From positions 20,902 to 84,901 of the forward strand of contig JAZSFC010000022.1 in NCBI GenBank assembly GCA_045531955.1: a DNA stretch of 64,000 nucleotides, written 5' to 3'. The translations under genes were made by a program, and so were the position numbers. A model generated the notes under the pieces. The model was not told where the DNA came from and searched no databases. It worked only from the letters and a program-made list of their open reading frames with translations. The DNA comes from SIG299 sp045531955 (GTDB lineage Bacteria; Bacillota; Clostridia; Lachnospirales; Lachnospiraceae). Shown in pieces: positions 49,851 through 59,024 of this stretch (the first letter of the stretch is position 1; each line of letters begins with the position of its first letter).

Positions 49851-51488
49851 TTATTTAACTAAGATATAATAGGTATTTTTACCGTTACCCTTTGCCTGAT
49901 ACATTGCCTCATCGGCCTCCTGAATCAGCTTACGGTAATCGGTTTTACCCGCACGTTCGATAACGATACCGATACTGCAAGGAATTGGCATACGCTCACC
50001 TGTTACACCGTTAATTACACCATTTTGCAGCTTACGTGCTAACAATTCCATGGTTTGGGCAACAATTTCACGGCCATCGGTTTCCATACAGAATACAAAT
50101 TCATCACCACCGTTACGGCCTACCGAACCCGGAATCATTTCACGGAGTGTATGAGCCACAAATTTAATTACATGGTCACCCTCTGCATGTCCGTAATTGG
50201 TGTTATAGTCACGGAAATCATCAATGTCTACAAAGCCTACTGCAATCTTTCCGTCCCGTGGTTCAATTTCTTCTGCCATTTGCTGTACTCTTGCTGCAAT
50301 GGCCTTTTTATTCATCACCCCGGTCATTGGGTCTTTTTCTGCTTTCTTTTCCAGGGATTTCTGTTCTTCTTTTTCGCGCATCTGCAGTTCCATGACACAC
50401 TGTAAAAGACGGTTTACCTCGTGCTGCAACTGACCCATTTCATCATCGGTACCCGGTTCCAAACGGATGGAATAATCGTTTGTCAGCTGTACTTTTTGCA
50501 GAACATCACGGATTTCTTCCATCGGCTGCACTGTTTTTACGGTAACATATTTATTCATTACCTGCATCAGCAGGAAGCTTACCACTAAAATAGCTACAAA
50601 AAGTACACCATAGGAAATACCCACCGTCATATAACTGTCAATGTTAGCGGAAACACGGATGGTCCAATCAGTGTAATCCAATGTAGAATATGCAGCAATA
50701 TATTTTTCATCACCAACAGAATAATTCACTGCACCTTCTTTATGATAACCGCGCTTGATTCTTTCATTTTCGATTTTCTGGTCATGCTTTTCCTGCTGCT
50801 GTACAAAATTTTCCGCGTTTTCTCCGGCACCACCAATAGTTACTATAGAACCGTTTCCGTCACGGATAATCATTACACCGTTATCCCAGAACACATTACC
50901 TTCATGATATCTGTCAAAATAATCTATGCGGATTTCTTCTGCCAGATAACCAATTAACTCACTATGATAATATACTCCGATATACGCCAGTACTGCCTTG
51001 ATTTTTTCTCTTTCTGTCTGACGATTATAAATATTGCCGATGGCAAAGTCTCCCGATAAGAACTTGGCAGATGCTATGCCGAGTCCACTGTCGACTCCAA
51101 TCTCGTATTCTTCACTGGCTGCTATGGTACGGAAATCTTTATCGGTGATTACCATAGACTGGATATATGGCTGGTGGAGCATATGTTCCTGCAGAATTTC
51201 TTCCAAATGCTTTCTGGCAGACGCGTCGTTGCTCTCCGCCTGACCGAGACTTGCCAACACCTCCTGCTGAAGGAAACTGTAGTTTGCCACGATTTCCATA
51301 TCCTGCTTTACTTTTTCAAAAAAGTTTTCTATATTATCAATCTGGGATTCACTGACGCCCAGCAGATTTTCTTCAATAAGGCCTTCTGCATTTCTGTTAT
51401 TCTGATATAACATGATAAATCCGCACAGCAGCAGAGGTATCAGTGTTATCATCAATAAGGTGATATATAGCCGGTCCCTTAATCTCAT
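49851..51488 (-). CDS. Membrane diguanylate cyclase (sensor-HAMP-GGDEF)
   Basis: The 545-residue protein makes cyclic di-GMP. Residues about 8-30 and 275-300 are membrane helices enclosing an extracytoplasmic dCache-type sensor. A HAMP-like segment (about 300-360), coiled coil and GGDEF domain (about 380-545) follow, with an intact GRNGGDEF active site. The inhibitory RxxD site was not clearly seen. ATG 51488 lies after GGGGG; the frame reaches eight codons further to a TTG inside that site. It is a single gene with its own promoter. The ligand of the sensor is unknown. Confidence 0.92.
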   Translation of the reverse strand: MRLRDRLYITLLMITLIPLLLCGFIMLYQNNRNAEGLIEENLLGVSESQIDNIENFFEKVKQDMEIVANYSFLQQEVLASLGQAESNDASARKHLEEILQEHMLHQPYIQSMVITDKDFRTIAASEEYEIGVDSGLGIASAKFLSGDFAIGNIYNRQTEREKIKAVLAYIGVYYHSELIGYLAEEIRIDYFDRYHEGNVFWDNGVMIIRDGNGSIVTIGGAGENAENFVQQQEKHDQKIENERIKRGYHKEGAVNYSVGDEKYIAAYSTLDYTDWTIRVSANIDSYMTVGISYGVLFVAILVVSFLLMQVMNKYVTVKTVQPMEEIRDVLQKVQLTNDYSIRLEPGTDDEMGQLQHEVNRLLQCVMELQMREKEEQKSLEKKAEKDPMTGVMNKKAIAARVQQMAEEIEPRDGKIAVGFVDIDDFRDYNTNYGHAEGDHVIKFVAHTLREMIPGSVGRNGGDEFVFCMETDGREIVAQTMELLARKLQNGVINGVTGERMPIPCSIGIVIERAGKTDYRKLIQEADEAMYQAKGNGKNTYYILVK

Positions 51489-51552
51489 TTCGACAGTTTT
51501 CCCCCTTTCCAAAGTGTCATTTGTATGCTACAGGCATTCTAATCTACTTTCT

Positions 51553-51581
51553 ATCATATACGATTTCCCGGACACTTTCAA
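51553..51581 (-). promoter_or_regulatory. Promoter of diguanylate cyclase gene
   Basis: Minus-strand TTGAAA (51581-51576), 17 bases, TATGAT (51558-51553). The leader contains GATTAGAATGCC (51544-51533), as in the GH2 leader. Confidence 0.78.
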
Positions 51582-51602
51582 GCTTTTTCGACAGATTTAC
51601 AC

Positions 51603-51652
51603 GAAAAAGCCCGCTAAACTTACGTAAACGTTTACGTAAATTCAACGGGCTT
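51603..51652 (-). terminator. Terminator of copper ATPase gene
   Basis: AAGCCCG...CGGGCTT enclose the 16-base perfect palindrome ACGTAAACGTTTACGT; the minus strand continues TTTTCG. It lies 16 bases after the stop at 51668. Confidence 0.85.
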
Positions 51653-51667
51653 CTGCACCTACACTTC

Positions 51668-54220
51668 TTACTCCACAGACAACACTTTATAGTCCTGATC
51701 TTCCACTGTTTTTCTGAGAATCTCCTCCGGAATTTCTGTACTTAAAGTAATCACAGCTTCGCCTTTTTCATGACTTACCATGGCTGTAATAACTTCCGGA
51801 AGCGCCTCTAAACACTTTTTCACCCTTGCTTCGCAATGACCGCACATCATTCCTTCAATTTTCATTGTCTTTTCCATAGTTTTCTCCTTTTCCTCCAGAA
51901 CAACCGGCATCGGAACACCGTTTTGTCTGATTTTCTTATCTTTTTTACTATTATATACCTGTACCAGATTCAAACGCAAGGCATTTGTTACTACGCAAAA
52001 GCTGGACAGACTCATGGCCGCCGCACCGAACATCGGGTTCAGTTCCCATCCTAAAACAGGTATAAACAAACCTGCTGCCAACGGGATTCCGATACTGTTA
52101 TAGAAAAATGCCCAAAACAGGTTCTGATGGATATTTTTCAGAGTTGCCCGGCTAAGTCTTATAGCAGCCGGCACATCGGAGAGACTGCTCTTCATCAGCA
52201 CCACATTTGCTGCATCGATGGCAATATCGGTACCCGCACCGATGGCAATTCCCATATCTGCCTGGGTCAGTGCCGGTGCATCATTGATACCGTCGCCCAC
52301 CATTGCAACCTTGCCTTGCTCCTTCAACTGCCGTATTACCTGTTCCTTTCCTTCCGGAAGTACTCCGGCAATTACTTCGTCCACACCTGCTTCTGCACCA
52401 ATGGCTTTAGCTGTTTTTTCATTATCACCGGTTAGCATAACAACCCGGATACCCATATTCTGTAACTCGCTGATAGCCTGCGGGCTGTCTTCTTTGATTA
52501 CGTCCGCCACGGCAATAATGCCAAGCAGCCTGTCGTTCAGAGCAAAATACAGCGGTGTTTTTCCATGAGAAGCAAAACTCTCTGCCCTTGTTTTTATCTC
52601 CTGCGGAACAGAAGCTTTCTTACTGATAAATCTTTCATTGCCTCCGTATAAAATGCCTTCTGCCACAGTTCCGGTCAATCCGTTACCCGGCAGAGCCTCA
52701 AAACCGGATACCTCCACCGGCTGTACCTGTTTTTCCGCTGCGTAGGCAAGCACTGCTTTTGCCAACGGATGCTCGCTCTTTTGCTCCAGGGCATTGGCAA
52801 AAATCAGCAATTGTTCTTCCGTCACGCCCTCCGCAGAAACCACATCCGTCACCTGCGGTTCTCCTTTGGTAATGGTTCCGGTTTTATCCAGCGCCACAAT
52901 CTGTACTTTACCGGTTTCCTCTAAAGAAACCGCCGTTTTGAACATAATACCGTTTTTAGCGCCCACGCCGTTACCTACCATAATAGCTACCGGTGTTGCC
53001 AATCCCAATGCGCACGGGCAGCTGATAACCAATACAGAGATTCCCCTTGCCAGTGCGAATCCGATGCTTTCTCCTGCAAGAAGCCAGCCAATAACAGCAA
53101 CTGCTGCAATGGTAATCACCACAGGAACAAATACACCGGATACCTTATCCGCAACTTTTGCAATCGGTGCTTTGGTCGCAGCCGCATCACTGACCATTTT
53201 AATAATCTGCGATAAGGTAGTATCCTGCCCTACTCTTGTTGCCCGGCAGGTTAAAAATCCTGACTGGTTTAGTGTAGCTGCAGAAACTGTGCTTCCTGCC
53301 TCTTTATCCACCGGGATGCTTTCTCCTGTCAGGGCAGATTCATTCACCGCGCCGGCACCTTCTATTACTACGCCGTCCACCGGAATTTGCTCGCCCGGAC
53401 GGACTACAAACACGTCCCCGATAATAACCTGTTCCATAGGCACCGTTTGTTCTTCACCGTTTCTGACCACGGTAGCGTTTTTCGGTGCCAGCTTCATCAA
53501 TCCTTTCAGTGCATCCGTAGTCTTTCCTTTGGAACGGGCCTCCAGCATTTTGCCGACTGTAATCAGTGTCAGAATCATTGCCGAAGATTCAAAATAGAAT
53601 TCATGCATATACTCATGCATCAATTCATGGTTTCCGAGAGCCATGGCATCCGACATGGCAAACAGCGCATAGGTACTGTACACGAAGGCCGCGCTTGCGC
53701 CTAAAGCCACCAGGGTATCCATGTTAGGAGCTCCGTGAAGCAGACTTCTAAAACCATTTACAAAAAACTTTTGATTAATCACCATAACAATGGCAGTAAG
53801 AATCAGTTGTACCAGTCCTACGGCCACCGGATTTCTTTCTAAAAACTCCGGCACCGGCCACCCCCACATCATATGCCCCATGGACACATACATGAGCACC
53901 AGCAGGAAGCCAAGAGAAATCAACAGTCTTTTTTTCAATACCGGAGTTTCTTTGTCCGTCAAAGAATCCTCATCAAACCCGCTGACGCCATCCTGTCCGG
54001 ATGTGTCTCTTCCTGCAGCAGTTCCTTTTACGGAAGCCCCATACCCCGCTTCCTGCACTGCTTTGATAACCGCCTCTTCGCTTGCCGTGCCTTCTACACC
54101 CATGGAATTGGTTAACAGGCTGACGGAACAGGAGGTGACACCTTCCACTTTGCCTACTGCTTTTTCCACTCTGGCACTGCAAGCCGCACAGCTCATACCG
54201 GTAACGTTATATTGTTTCAT
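51668..54220 (-). CDS. copA: Copper-transporting P1B-type ATPase
   Basis: The 850-residue pump has an N-terminal heavy-metal domain (GMSCAAC), the membrane metal motif CPCALG, the phosphorylation site DKTGT, TGDN and the hinge MVGDGINDAPAL. This is the signature of Cu+-exporting P1B ATPases. Unusually, a second heavy-metal domain (GMMCGHC) is fused at the C-terminus, resembling a CopZ chaperone. The CPC motif argues for copper or silver. ATG 54220 has AAGGA 9 bases upstream; the frame starts three codons earlier at a TTG. A palindrome follows the promoter. Confidence 0.93.
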   Translation of the reverse strand: MKQYNVTGMSCAACSARVEKAVGKVEGVTSCSVSLLTNSMGVEGTASEEAVIKAVQEAGYGASVKGTAAGRDTSGQDGVSGFDEDSLTDKETPVLKKRLLISLGFLLVLMYVSMGHMMWGWPVPEFLERNPVAVGLVQLILTAIVMVINQKFFVNGFRSLLHGAPNMDTLVALGASAAFVYSTYALFAMSDAMALGNHELMHEYMHEFYFESSAMILTLITVGKMLEARSKGKTTDALKGLMKLAPKNATVVRNGEEQTVPMEQVIIGDVFVVRPGEQIPVDGVVIEGAGAVNESALTGESIPVDKEAGSTVSAATLNQSGFLTCRATRVGQDTTLSQIIKMVSDAAATKAPIAKVADKVSGVFVPVVITIAAVAVIGWLLAGESIGFALARGISVLVISCPCALGLATPVAIMVGNGVGAKNGIMFKTAVSLEETGKVQIVALDKTGTITKGEPQVTDVVSAEGVTEEQLLIFANALEQKSEHPLAKAVLAYAAEKQVQPVEVSGFEALPGNGLTGTVAEGILYGGNERFISKKASVPQEIKTRAESFASHGKTPLYFALNDRLLGIIAVADVIKEDSPQAISELQNMGIRVVMLTGDNEKTAKAIGAEAGVDEVIAGVLPEGKEQVIRQLKEQGKVAMVGDGINDAPALTQADMGIAIGAGTDIAIDAANVVLMKSSLSDVPAAIRLSRATLKNIHQNLFWAFFYNSIGIPLAAGLFIPVLGWELNPMFGAAAMSLSSFCVVTNALRLNLVQVYNSKKDKKIRQNGVPMPVVLEEKEKTMEKTMKIEGMMCGHCEARVKKCLEALPEVITAMVSHEKGEAVITLSTEIPEEILRKTVEDQDYKVLSVE

Positions 54221-54264
54221 ATATTTCAATCCTTTCTATCTTCATAACCACCGTTTTTACATAT

Positions 54265-54310
54265 GTTAGTTCTCACTAACTCATTATATCACATAACTTT
54301 TATTTTTCAA
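54265..54310 (-). promoter_or_regulatory. copA promoter with inverted-repeat operator
   Basis: Minus-strand TTGAAA (54310-54305), 16 bases, TATAAT (54288-54283). GTTAGT-TCTC-ACTAAC (54265-54280) lies at the predicted start of transcription, where a repressor would block it. The repeat does not match the CopY box (TACAnnTGTA), so the regulator is not identified. Confidence 0.72.
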
Positions 54311-54314
54311 GTGC

Positions 54315-54345
54315 GCTAAAAAGGGCCGCCCAGCGGGCAGCCCTT
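54315..54345 (-). terminator. Terminator of chemoreceptor gene
   Basis: GGGCTGCCC and GGGCGGCCC pair around GCT (54343-54323) and are followed by TTTTTAGC on the minus strand, 5 bases after the stop at 54350. Confidence 0.88.
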
Positions 54346-54349
54346 ATAC

Positions 54350-55849
54350 TTAAATATATTTATCCATTTGATGGGAGATTTCCAAAACTCCGTGAAGAAG
54401 TTTTTGTGCATCTACAGAATCGCTGTAGTTCTTTTCTGTAATTTCCGTGGACTGCTGCGCTGCTGCCGTAACCTCTTCGGTAGTAGCAGACAGCTGCATA
54501 ATATTATCTACAATCTGGTTATTGGCAGTCGACAGACTTTCTATCATGTTATCAATATCGGAAATGTCTCCTACCAACTCATTTACATTGCGGTTCATTT
54601 CATCAAACTGCTCCGCCACTCCGGTAATCATGCGATCCTGTTCAGAGCTTACTTCTACAGACTTTTCTACCGCTGTTACCGTCTGGTCTGCATTGCGTGT
54701 CAGTTCTTCCAAAATAGCTGAAATCTGCTCGGTTTCTTTTCTTGTATTTTCGGAAAGTTCACGGATTTGCTCCGCAACTACGGCAAAACCACGTCCCGCT
54801 TCACCGGCACGGGCACTTTCAATGGAAGCATTCAATGCCAGCAAATTGGTCTGAGAAGAAATAGAAACAATGGTATTGGTAATATTCTTTACGCTGGTTA
54901 CATTTTCCCTTAACTGTTGCATTGCCTCTGCCACCTGGGCATTGGTAGCCGCTAAAACATCCGCCTGTTTCTTTAATTCCTTCATCATTTCCACATTCCG
55001 GGCATTTACTTCGTTGGAGCGCTGTGCCACACGTACCATATGCTCGGAACGTTCTACGGTCTTTTCGATATTTTCCTGAATATCCTGAGTCATCATGGTC
55101 TGTGTCTGGATATTTTCTGCTGTCTGACTTGTACTTTCACTGATGTCATTTACAGAATGGCGGACTACTTCGGAAGATTCTTTTAATTCATCCACAATAG
55201 CCATAGCACTTTCGGTGTCTTTACGCACCCGTTCCGCAATCGATAGTACATCATCTACCATTGCTTTCTGCTTTTCGGCTTCTGCGCGGAGACGGTTTAA
55301 AGAGTCCTCATTGAAACGCTTACCGACCAATGTTGTATACCAAACAATAAACATCATTATGGTAATTACCAGACAGGATACCAAACGGTCCGTCACATCT
55401 TCACTCTCAAAATGATTTAATACAAATGCACGGATAATGATAACAATCCAGTTCATAACAACCAGGTATATGCTTGCTATTCCGGAAAATTTCACATCAT
55501 AGAACAATAAGCAACCGACAAACGGAATAATCGGCATAAAGCGCATATAATCATTTTCAAAAGCCGCTGACAACAGTACGGATAGAATCATGATTTCAAT
55601 CAATGCCACTACTCGTAGTTTTGTACTGTGAGGAACCTTTTTGAAAATAATCAGATTAATCACATTTCCTACGACCATAATGCCCGCCACTGCGAGCAAA
55701 TACGGAAGAGTCCGGTAACCATTCAAATAAGAACCAATGACAATACCGGTAGCAAAAATACTGAATACAATAACTCCCAATGCCAGAAACCGGTTGATTT
55801 TTTTTGTCTGTTCCTGTTTATCTGCATACTTAAATTCCATAGACCCCAT
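54350..55849 (-). CDS. Methyl-accepting chemotaxis protein
   Basis: The 499-residue protein has five or six closely spaced membrane helices in the first 185 residues with little sequence outside the membrane, then a coiled coil and the MCP signalling domain (about 240-499). The conserved hairpin GRGFAVVAEQIRELSENTR shows it can bind CheA/CheW. The lack of a large extracellular sensor domain suggests sensing within the membrane, or of membrane state or pH. ATG 55849 has AGGAGG 8 bases upstream. It follows the PurF-like gene by 29 bases without a terminator, so it may be co-transcribed. It supports motility of the organism, together with the sigma-D-type promoter elsewhere. Confidence 0.93.
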   Translation of the reverse strand: MGSMEFKYADKQEQTKKINRFLALGVIVFSIFATGIVIGSYLNGYRTLPYLLAVAGIMVVGNVINLIIFKKVPHSTKLRVVALIEIMILSVLLSAAFENDYMRFMPIIPFVGCLLFYDVKFSGIASIYLVVMNWIVIIIRAFVLNHFESEDVTDRLVSCLVITIMMFIVWYTTLVGKRFNEDSLNRLRAEAEKQKAMVDDVLSIAERVRKDTESAMAIVDELKESSEVVRHSVNDISESTSQTAENIQTQTMMTQDIQENIEKTVERSEHMVRVAQRSNEVNARNVEMMKELKKQADVLAATNAQVAEAMQQLRENVTSVKNITNTIVSISSQTNLLALNASIESARAGEAGRGFAVVAEQIRELSENTRKETEQISAILEELTRNADQTVTAVEKSVEVSSEQDRMITGVAEQFDEMNRNVNELVGDISDIDNMIESLSTANNQIVDNIMQLSATTEEVTAAAQQSTEITEKNYSDSVDAQKLLHGVLEISHQMDKYI

Positions 55850-55878
55850 ATCTATTTCCTCCTCTGCGACTTTTTGAT

Positions 55879-57282
55879 TTACTCTTTACCGTTCCAACAA
55901 TAAGTGCAAAGCTTGCAAGGAGAAATTCCGATGGCTTCCACCATGTCATCCAAACGATGGAACTTTAAGGATGTGAAATTCAGTTCCTTACGGATTTCTT
56001 CCACCATTGCCTTGTAATTTTCGCTGTCCGGATTAGCATAATCCTCTAACAGTTCTTTTGTAACCTCTCCTTCTCTCTTCTGAATGATACGTCTTGTTAT
56101 TAAGTCCATCTCGGAAGAAGACCGGGAGAAATTTAAATATTTACAGCCAAACAACAGTGGCGGGCAGGCGGTACGGATATGTACCTCTTTTGCTCCGCTT
56201 TCGTATAAAAATTCAGTAGTTTCACCAAGCTGGGTGCCTCTTACGATAGAGTCATCAATTAGCAGCAGCTTTTTATCCTGAATCAATTCATGAACCGGAA
56301 TTAACTTCATCTTTGCGATGAGATTTCGCTGGGACTGATTCGCCGGCATAAAGGAACGCGGCCAGGTTGGTGTGTATTTAATGAATGGTCTTTCGTAAGG
56401 AATGCCGGATTCGTTGGCATAACCGATGGCATGCGGCACACCGGAATCAGGAACACCGGCAACACTGTCCGGTTCCTCGGAATCCCTTTTTGCCAGCATA
56501 CGACCACAATCATAACGCATCTTTTCTACGTTAATACCTTCGTAGGTGGAGGTTGGATAACCATAATATACCCAGAGGAAAGAACAAATCTTCATTTCTT
56601 CTCCCGGCTCCTTTAAGGTTTCTACCTTATCCGGTGTGATATAAACAATTTCACCCGGTCCCAGTTCTTTATAGTCCTGATAGCCCAGGTTTAAATATGC
56701 AAAGCTTTCAAAAGAAGCACAGAAAGCATTGTCTTTCTTTCCGATAATCACAGGGGTTCTGCCCAGGCGGTCACGGGAAGCATAAATGCCCTCCGGTGTA
56801 AGAACCAGCACCGTCATGGAACCCTCTACTTTTTCCTGCACATTGGCAAGACCTTCGGCAATGGTTGCCTTCTGATTGATGAGAGCTGCGGTAATTTCCG
56901 TTGGATTGATGCTGCCGCCACTCATCTCTAAAAAGTGGGTATGACCGGACTCGAAGCATTCTTTTACCAGCTCGTCCACATTATTAATGCGGCCTACGGT
57001 TGTAATGGCAAAGCTGCCTAAATGGGAATGTACCAACAGCGGCTGTGGTTCGAAATCGGAAATACATCCGATACCTAAATTTCCTTCTAATTCTTCTACG
57101 TCACGTTCGAACTTGGTACGGAACGGAGAGTTCTGAATGTTGTGAATGGAACGGTCAAAGCCCTTTGGCCCGTATACTGCCATACCGCCCCTCTTGGTTC
57201 CCAGATGGGAATGATAATCTGTTCCGAAGAACAAATCCATAATGCAGGATTCCTTTGATGCAACTGCGAAAAAACCACCCAT
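55879..57282 (-). CDS. PurF-like amidophosphoribosyltransferase lacking the catalytic cysteine
   Basis: The 467-residue protein has the PurF fold: a GATase2 N-terminal half and a phosphoribosyltransferase half with PRPP loop LLLIDDSIVRGTQLGET. C-terminal cysteines (ACPPLLFGC, PCKLCTYC) could hold an Fe-S cluster. PurF needs a Cys as first residue after processing (CG[IV]xG). Here the start reads M-G-G-F-F-A-V, so this nucleophile is Gly; no alternative Cys stands before a matching motif. It may use ammonia directly, or have another role. ATG 57282 follows AGGAGG. It has its own promoter and no purine genes near. Several Clostridia have such a second PurF-like protein. Confidence 0.8.
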   Translation of the reverse strand: MGGFFAVASKESCIMDLFFGTDYHSHLGTKRGGMAVYGPKGFDRSIHNIQNSPFRTKFERDVEELEGNLGIGCISDFEPQPLLVHSHLGSFAITTVGRINNVDELVKECFESGHTHFLEMSGGSINPTEITAALINQKATIAEGLANVQEKVEGSMTVLVLTPEGIYASRDRLGRTPVIIGKKDNAFCASFESFAYLNLGYQDYKELGPGEIVYITPDKVETLKEPGEEMKICSFLWVYYGYPTSTYEGINVEKMRYDCGRMLAKRDSEEPDSVAGVPDSGVPHAIGYANESGIPYERPFIKYTPTWPRSFMPANQSQRNLIAKMKLIPVHELIQDKKLLLIDDSIVRGTQLGETTEFLYESGAKEVHIRTACPPLLFGCKYLNFSRSSSEMDLITRRIIQKREGEVTKELLEDYANPDSENYKAMVEEIRKELNFTSLKFHRLDDMVEAIGISPCKLCTYCWNGKE

Positions 57283-57328
57283 GATGAGCCTCCTGATGAA
57301 AGTTAAAATTTTACCCCATACTAAATAA

Positions 57329-57357
57329 ATTTTATATCATTCCCTCAATTTCGTCAA
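57329..57357 (-). promoter_or_regulatory. Promoter of PurF-like gene
   Basis: Minus-strand TTGACG (57357-57352), 17 bases, TAAAAT (57334-57329). The leader is about 40 bases and too short for a purine riboswitch. Confidence 0.78.
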
Positions 57358-57374
57358 TTCTTTCTTTTTCATAA

Positions 57375-57418
57375 ATGCAAAAAGAAAAAGACCTGCACTA
57401 TCGGGGAGAAGGTGCAGG
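57375..57418 (-). terminator. Terminator of amino-acid ABC operon
   Basis: GACCTGCAC and GTGCAGGTC pair (57418-57388) around 13 bases and are followed by TTTTTCTTTTTGC on the minus strand. Confidence 0.9.
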
Positions 57419-57473
57419 TCTTTTCGCTAAAAAAGCGGTTCTGTATGTTGATAAGAGCACTACGAGGAAGCCC

Positions 57474-58304
57474 TTATAACACCTTGGATAAAAACTCTTT
57501 CAGACGAGGATTCTTTGGGTTTCCAAAAAATTCTGCCGGCGGAGCACTCTCTAAAATCTGGCCGTCGTCAATAAAAAGGACACGGTTTGCAACCTCACGG
57601 GCAAAGCCCATTTCATGGGTGACAATAATCATGGTCATGCCTTCTTTGGCCAGCTGTTTCATTAAATCAAGCACCTCGCCTACCATTTCAGGGTCTAAGG
57701 CGGAGGTTGGTTCATCAAATAAAATTACATCCGGATTCATAGCAAGGGCACGCACAATGGCAACACGCTGCTTCTGACCACCGGACAGGGTGGACGGATA
57801 AACATCCGCTTTGTCTGCCAGACCGATACGGTTTAGCAGTGCCATGGCATTTTCCTTTGCCTGTTGCTTGATTTCTGCCTTGCTTGTTGTAATAGCCACA
57901 AGGTCTTTTTTCATTTTACTACTGCGGAACAAATTCGTCAACTTAATGAGGGAATTTTGCCGTTTTGCCTTTTTTAAATCCTGAAGCCCAACTAAAACCG
58001 GCGCCAGCATAATATTCTGGATTACGGTTTTGTTGTTGAACAGGTTGAAATGCTGGAATACCATCCCCATGTGACGGCGGTGAATGTTAATATCTACCTT
58101 AAAATCGGCAATATCCACACCGTTGAAAATAATTTGACCGCCGGTCGGGTCTTCCATACAGTTTAAGCAGCGAAGAAACGTACTTTTACCGGAGCCGGAC
58201 GGACCGATGACGCACATAATATCGCCCTTTTCAATTTTAATATCGATGCCTTTTAATACCTGGTTGGAACCGAAGCTTTTTTGTAAATTAATGACGTCTA
58301 TCAC
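57474..58304 (-). CDS. Polar amino-acid ABC transporter ATPase (GlnQ-like)
   Basis: The 276-residue ATPase has Walker A GPSGSGKST, signature LSGGQKQR, Walker B ILFDEPTSALDPE and EMGFAREVANRV, all of the GlnQ/ArtP group. It is about 35 residues longer than usual owing to a basic insert (about 110-148) in the helical subdomain. The start is GTG 58304 after GGAGC, inside the end of the permease gene (17-base overlap). Last gene of SBP-permease-ATPase. Confidence 0.92.
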   Translation of the reverse strand: MIDVINLQKSFGSNQVLKGIDIKIEKGDIMCVIGPSGSGKSTFLRCLNCMEDPTGGQIIFNGVDIADFKVDINIHRRHMGMVFQHFNLFNNKTVIQNIMLAPVLVGLQDLKKAKRQNSLIKLTNLFRSSKMKKDLVAITTSKAEIKQQAKENAMALLNRIGLADKADVYPSTLSGGQKQRVAIVRALAMNPDVILFDEPTSALDPEMVGEVLDLMKQLAKEGMTMIIVTHEMGFAREVANRVLFIDDGQILESAPPAEFFGNPKNPRLKEFLSKVL

Positions 58305-58998
58305 TTTTTCTCAAGCTCCTTTCCATTATTTTAATGCCCAGACTGATTAACAGCACCAGAACAATATAAATCAGAGCCATTACAAGGTATGGCACCATGA
58401 ACTCATAGCTGTTACTTCCTATCATGTTAAAAGCAATGTAAAGGTCTGTAGCACCTACGAAACTGACTACCGAGGTTTCCTTAATCAGGGCAATAAACTC
58501 ATTACCCAGGGTAGGAAGAATATTTTTTACTGCCTGCGGAATGACAATTTTTAACATGGTGGTCCAATAGCTAAGACCTACTGCACGTCCTGCCTCCATC
58601 TGGCCATGATCTACGGAAAGAATACCGCTTCGCATGATTTCGGATATGTAGGCGCCACTGTTTAAACCAAACACGATAATTGCCACATTCACACTGCTTA
58701 TACGGAGTCCCAGAAGCGGCAGCATAACGTAATAAAATACCAGCAGCTGCACCACAATCGGGGTTCCGCGGAACAAGCCTACATAAAAGCTGCAGATTCC
58801 GTTTAACACTCTCGGAAGCACCTTATATTTCGGAAGCACACGGACAATGGCAATCACCGTACCGATAAGAATACCGATTACCAGACCGAGCACCGCAATA
58901 AGCAAGGTGTTCTGTAAGCCCTCTAATACCTTTGCATAGCCGTTCTGATTGATAAATGCATCCAGAAAGGCATCTACTTTTTTACTAAAATCTCCCAT
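58288..58998 (-). CDS. Polar amino-acid ABC transporter permease
   Basis: The 236-residue permease (HisM/GlnP type) has five membrane helices and the coupling motif EAGRAVGLSYWTTMLKIVIPQA. It is one half of a homodimeric channel. It lies between the binding-protein gene (26 bases upstream) and the ATPase gene, which it overlaps. GAGG precedes ATG 58998. Confidence 0.93.
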   Translation of the reverse strand: MGDFSKKVDAFLDAFINQNGYAKVLEGLQNTLLIAVLGLVIGILIGTVIAIVRVLPKYKVLPRVLNGICSFYVGLFRGTPIVVQLLVFYYVMLPLLGLRISSVNVAIIVFGLNSGAYISEIMRSGILSVDHGQMEAGRAVGLSYWTTMLKIVIPQAVKNILPTLGNEFIALIKETSVVSFVGATDLYIAFNMIGSNSYEFMVPYLVMALIYIVLVLLISLGIKIMERSLRKSDRRH

Positions 58999-59024
58999 GA
59001 AGTCCTCTTTCTAACGGGTGTATT

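Noticed and set aside
57283..57330. Purine riboswitch before the PurF-like gene
   Set aside because: The leader of about 40 bases is too short to hold one and shows no matching structure.
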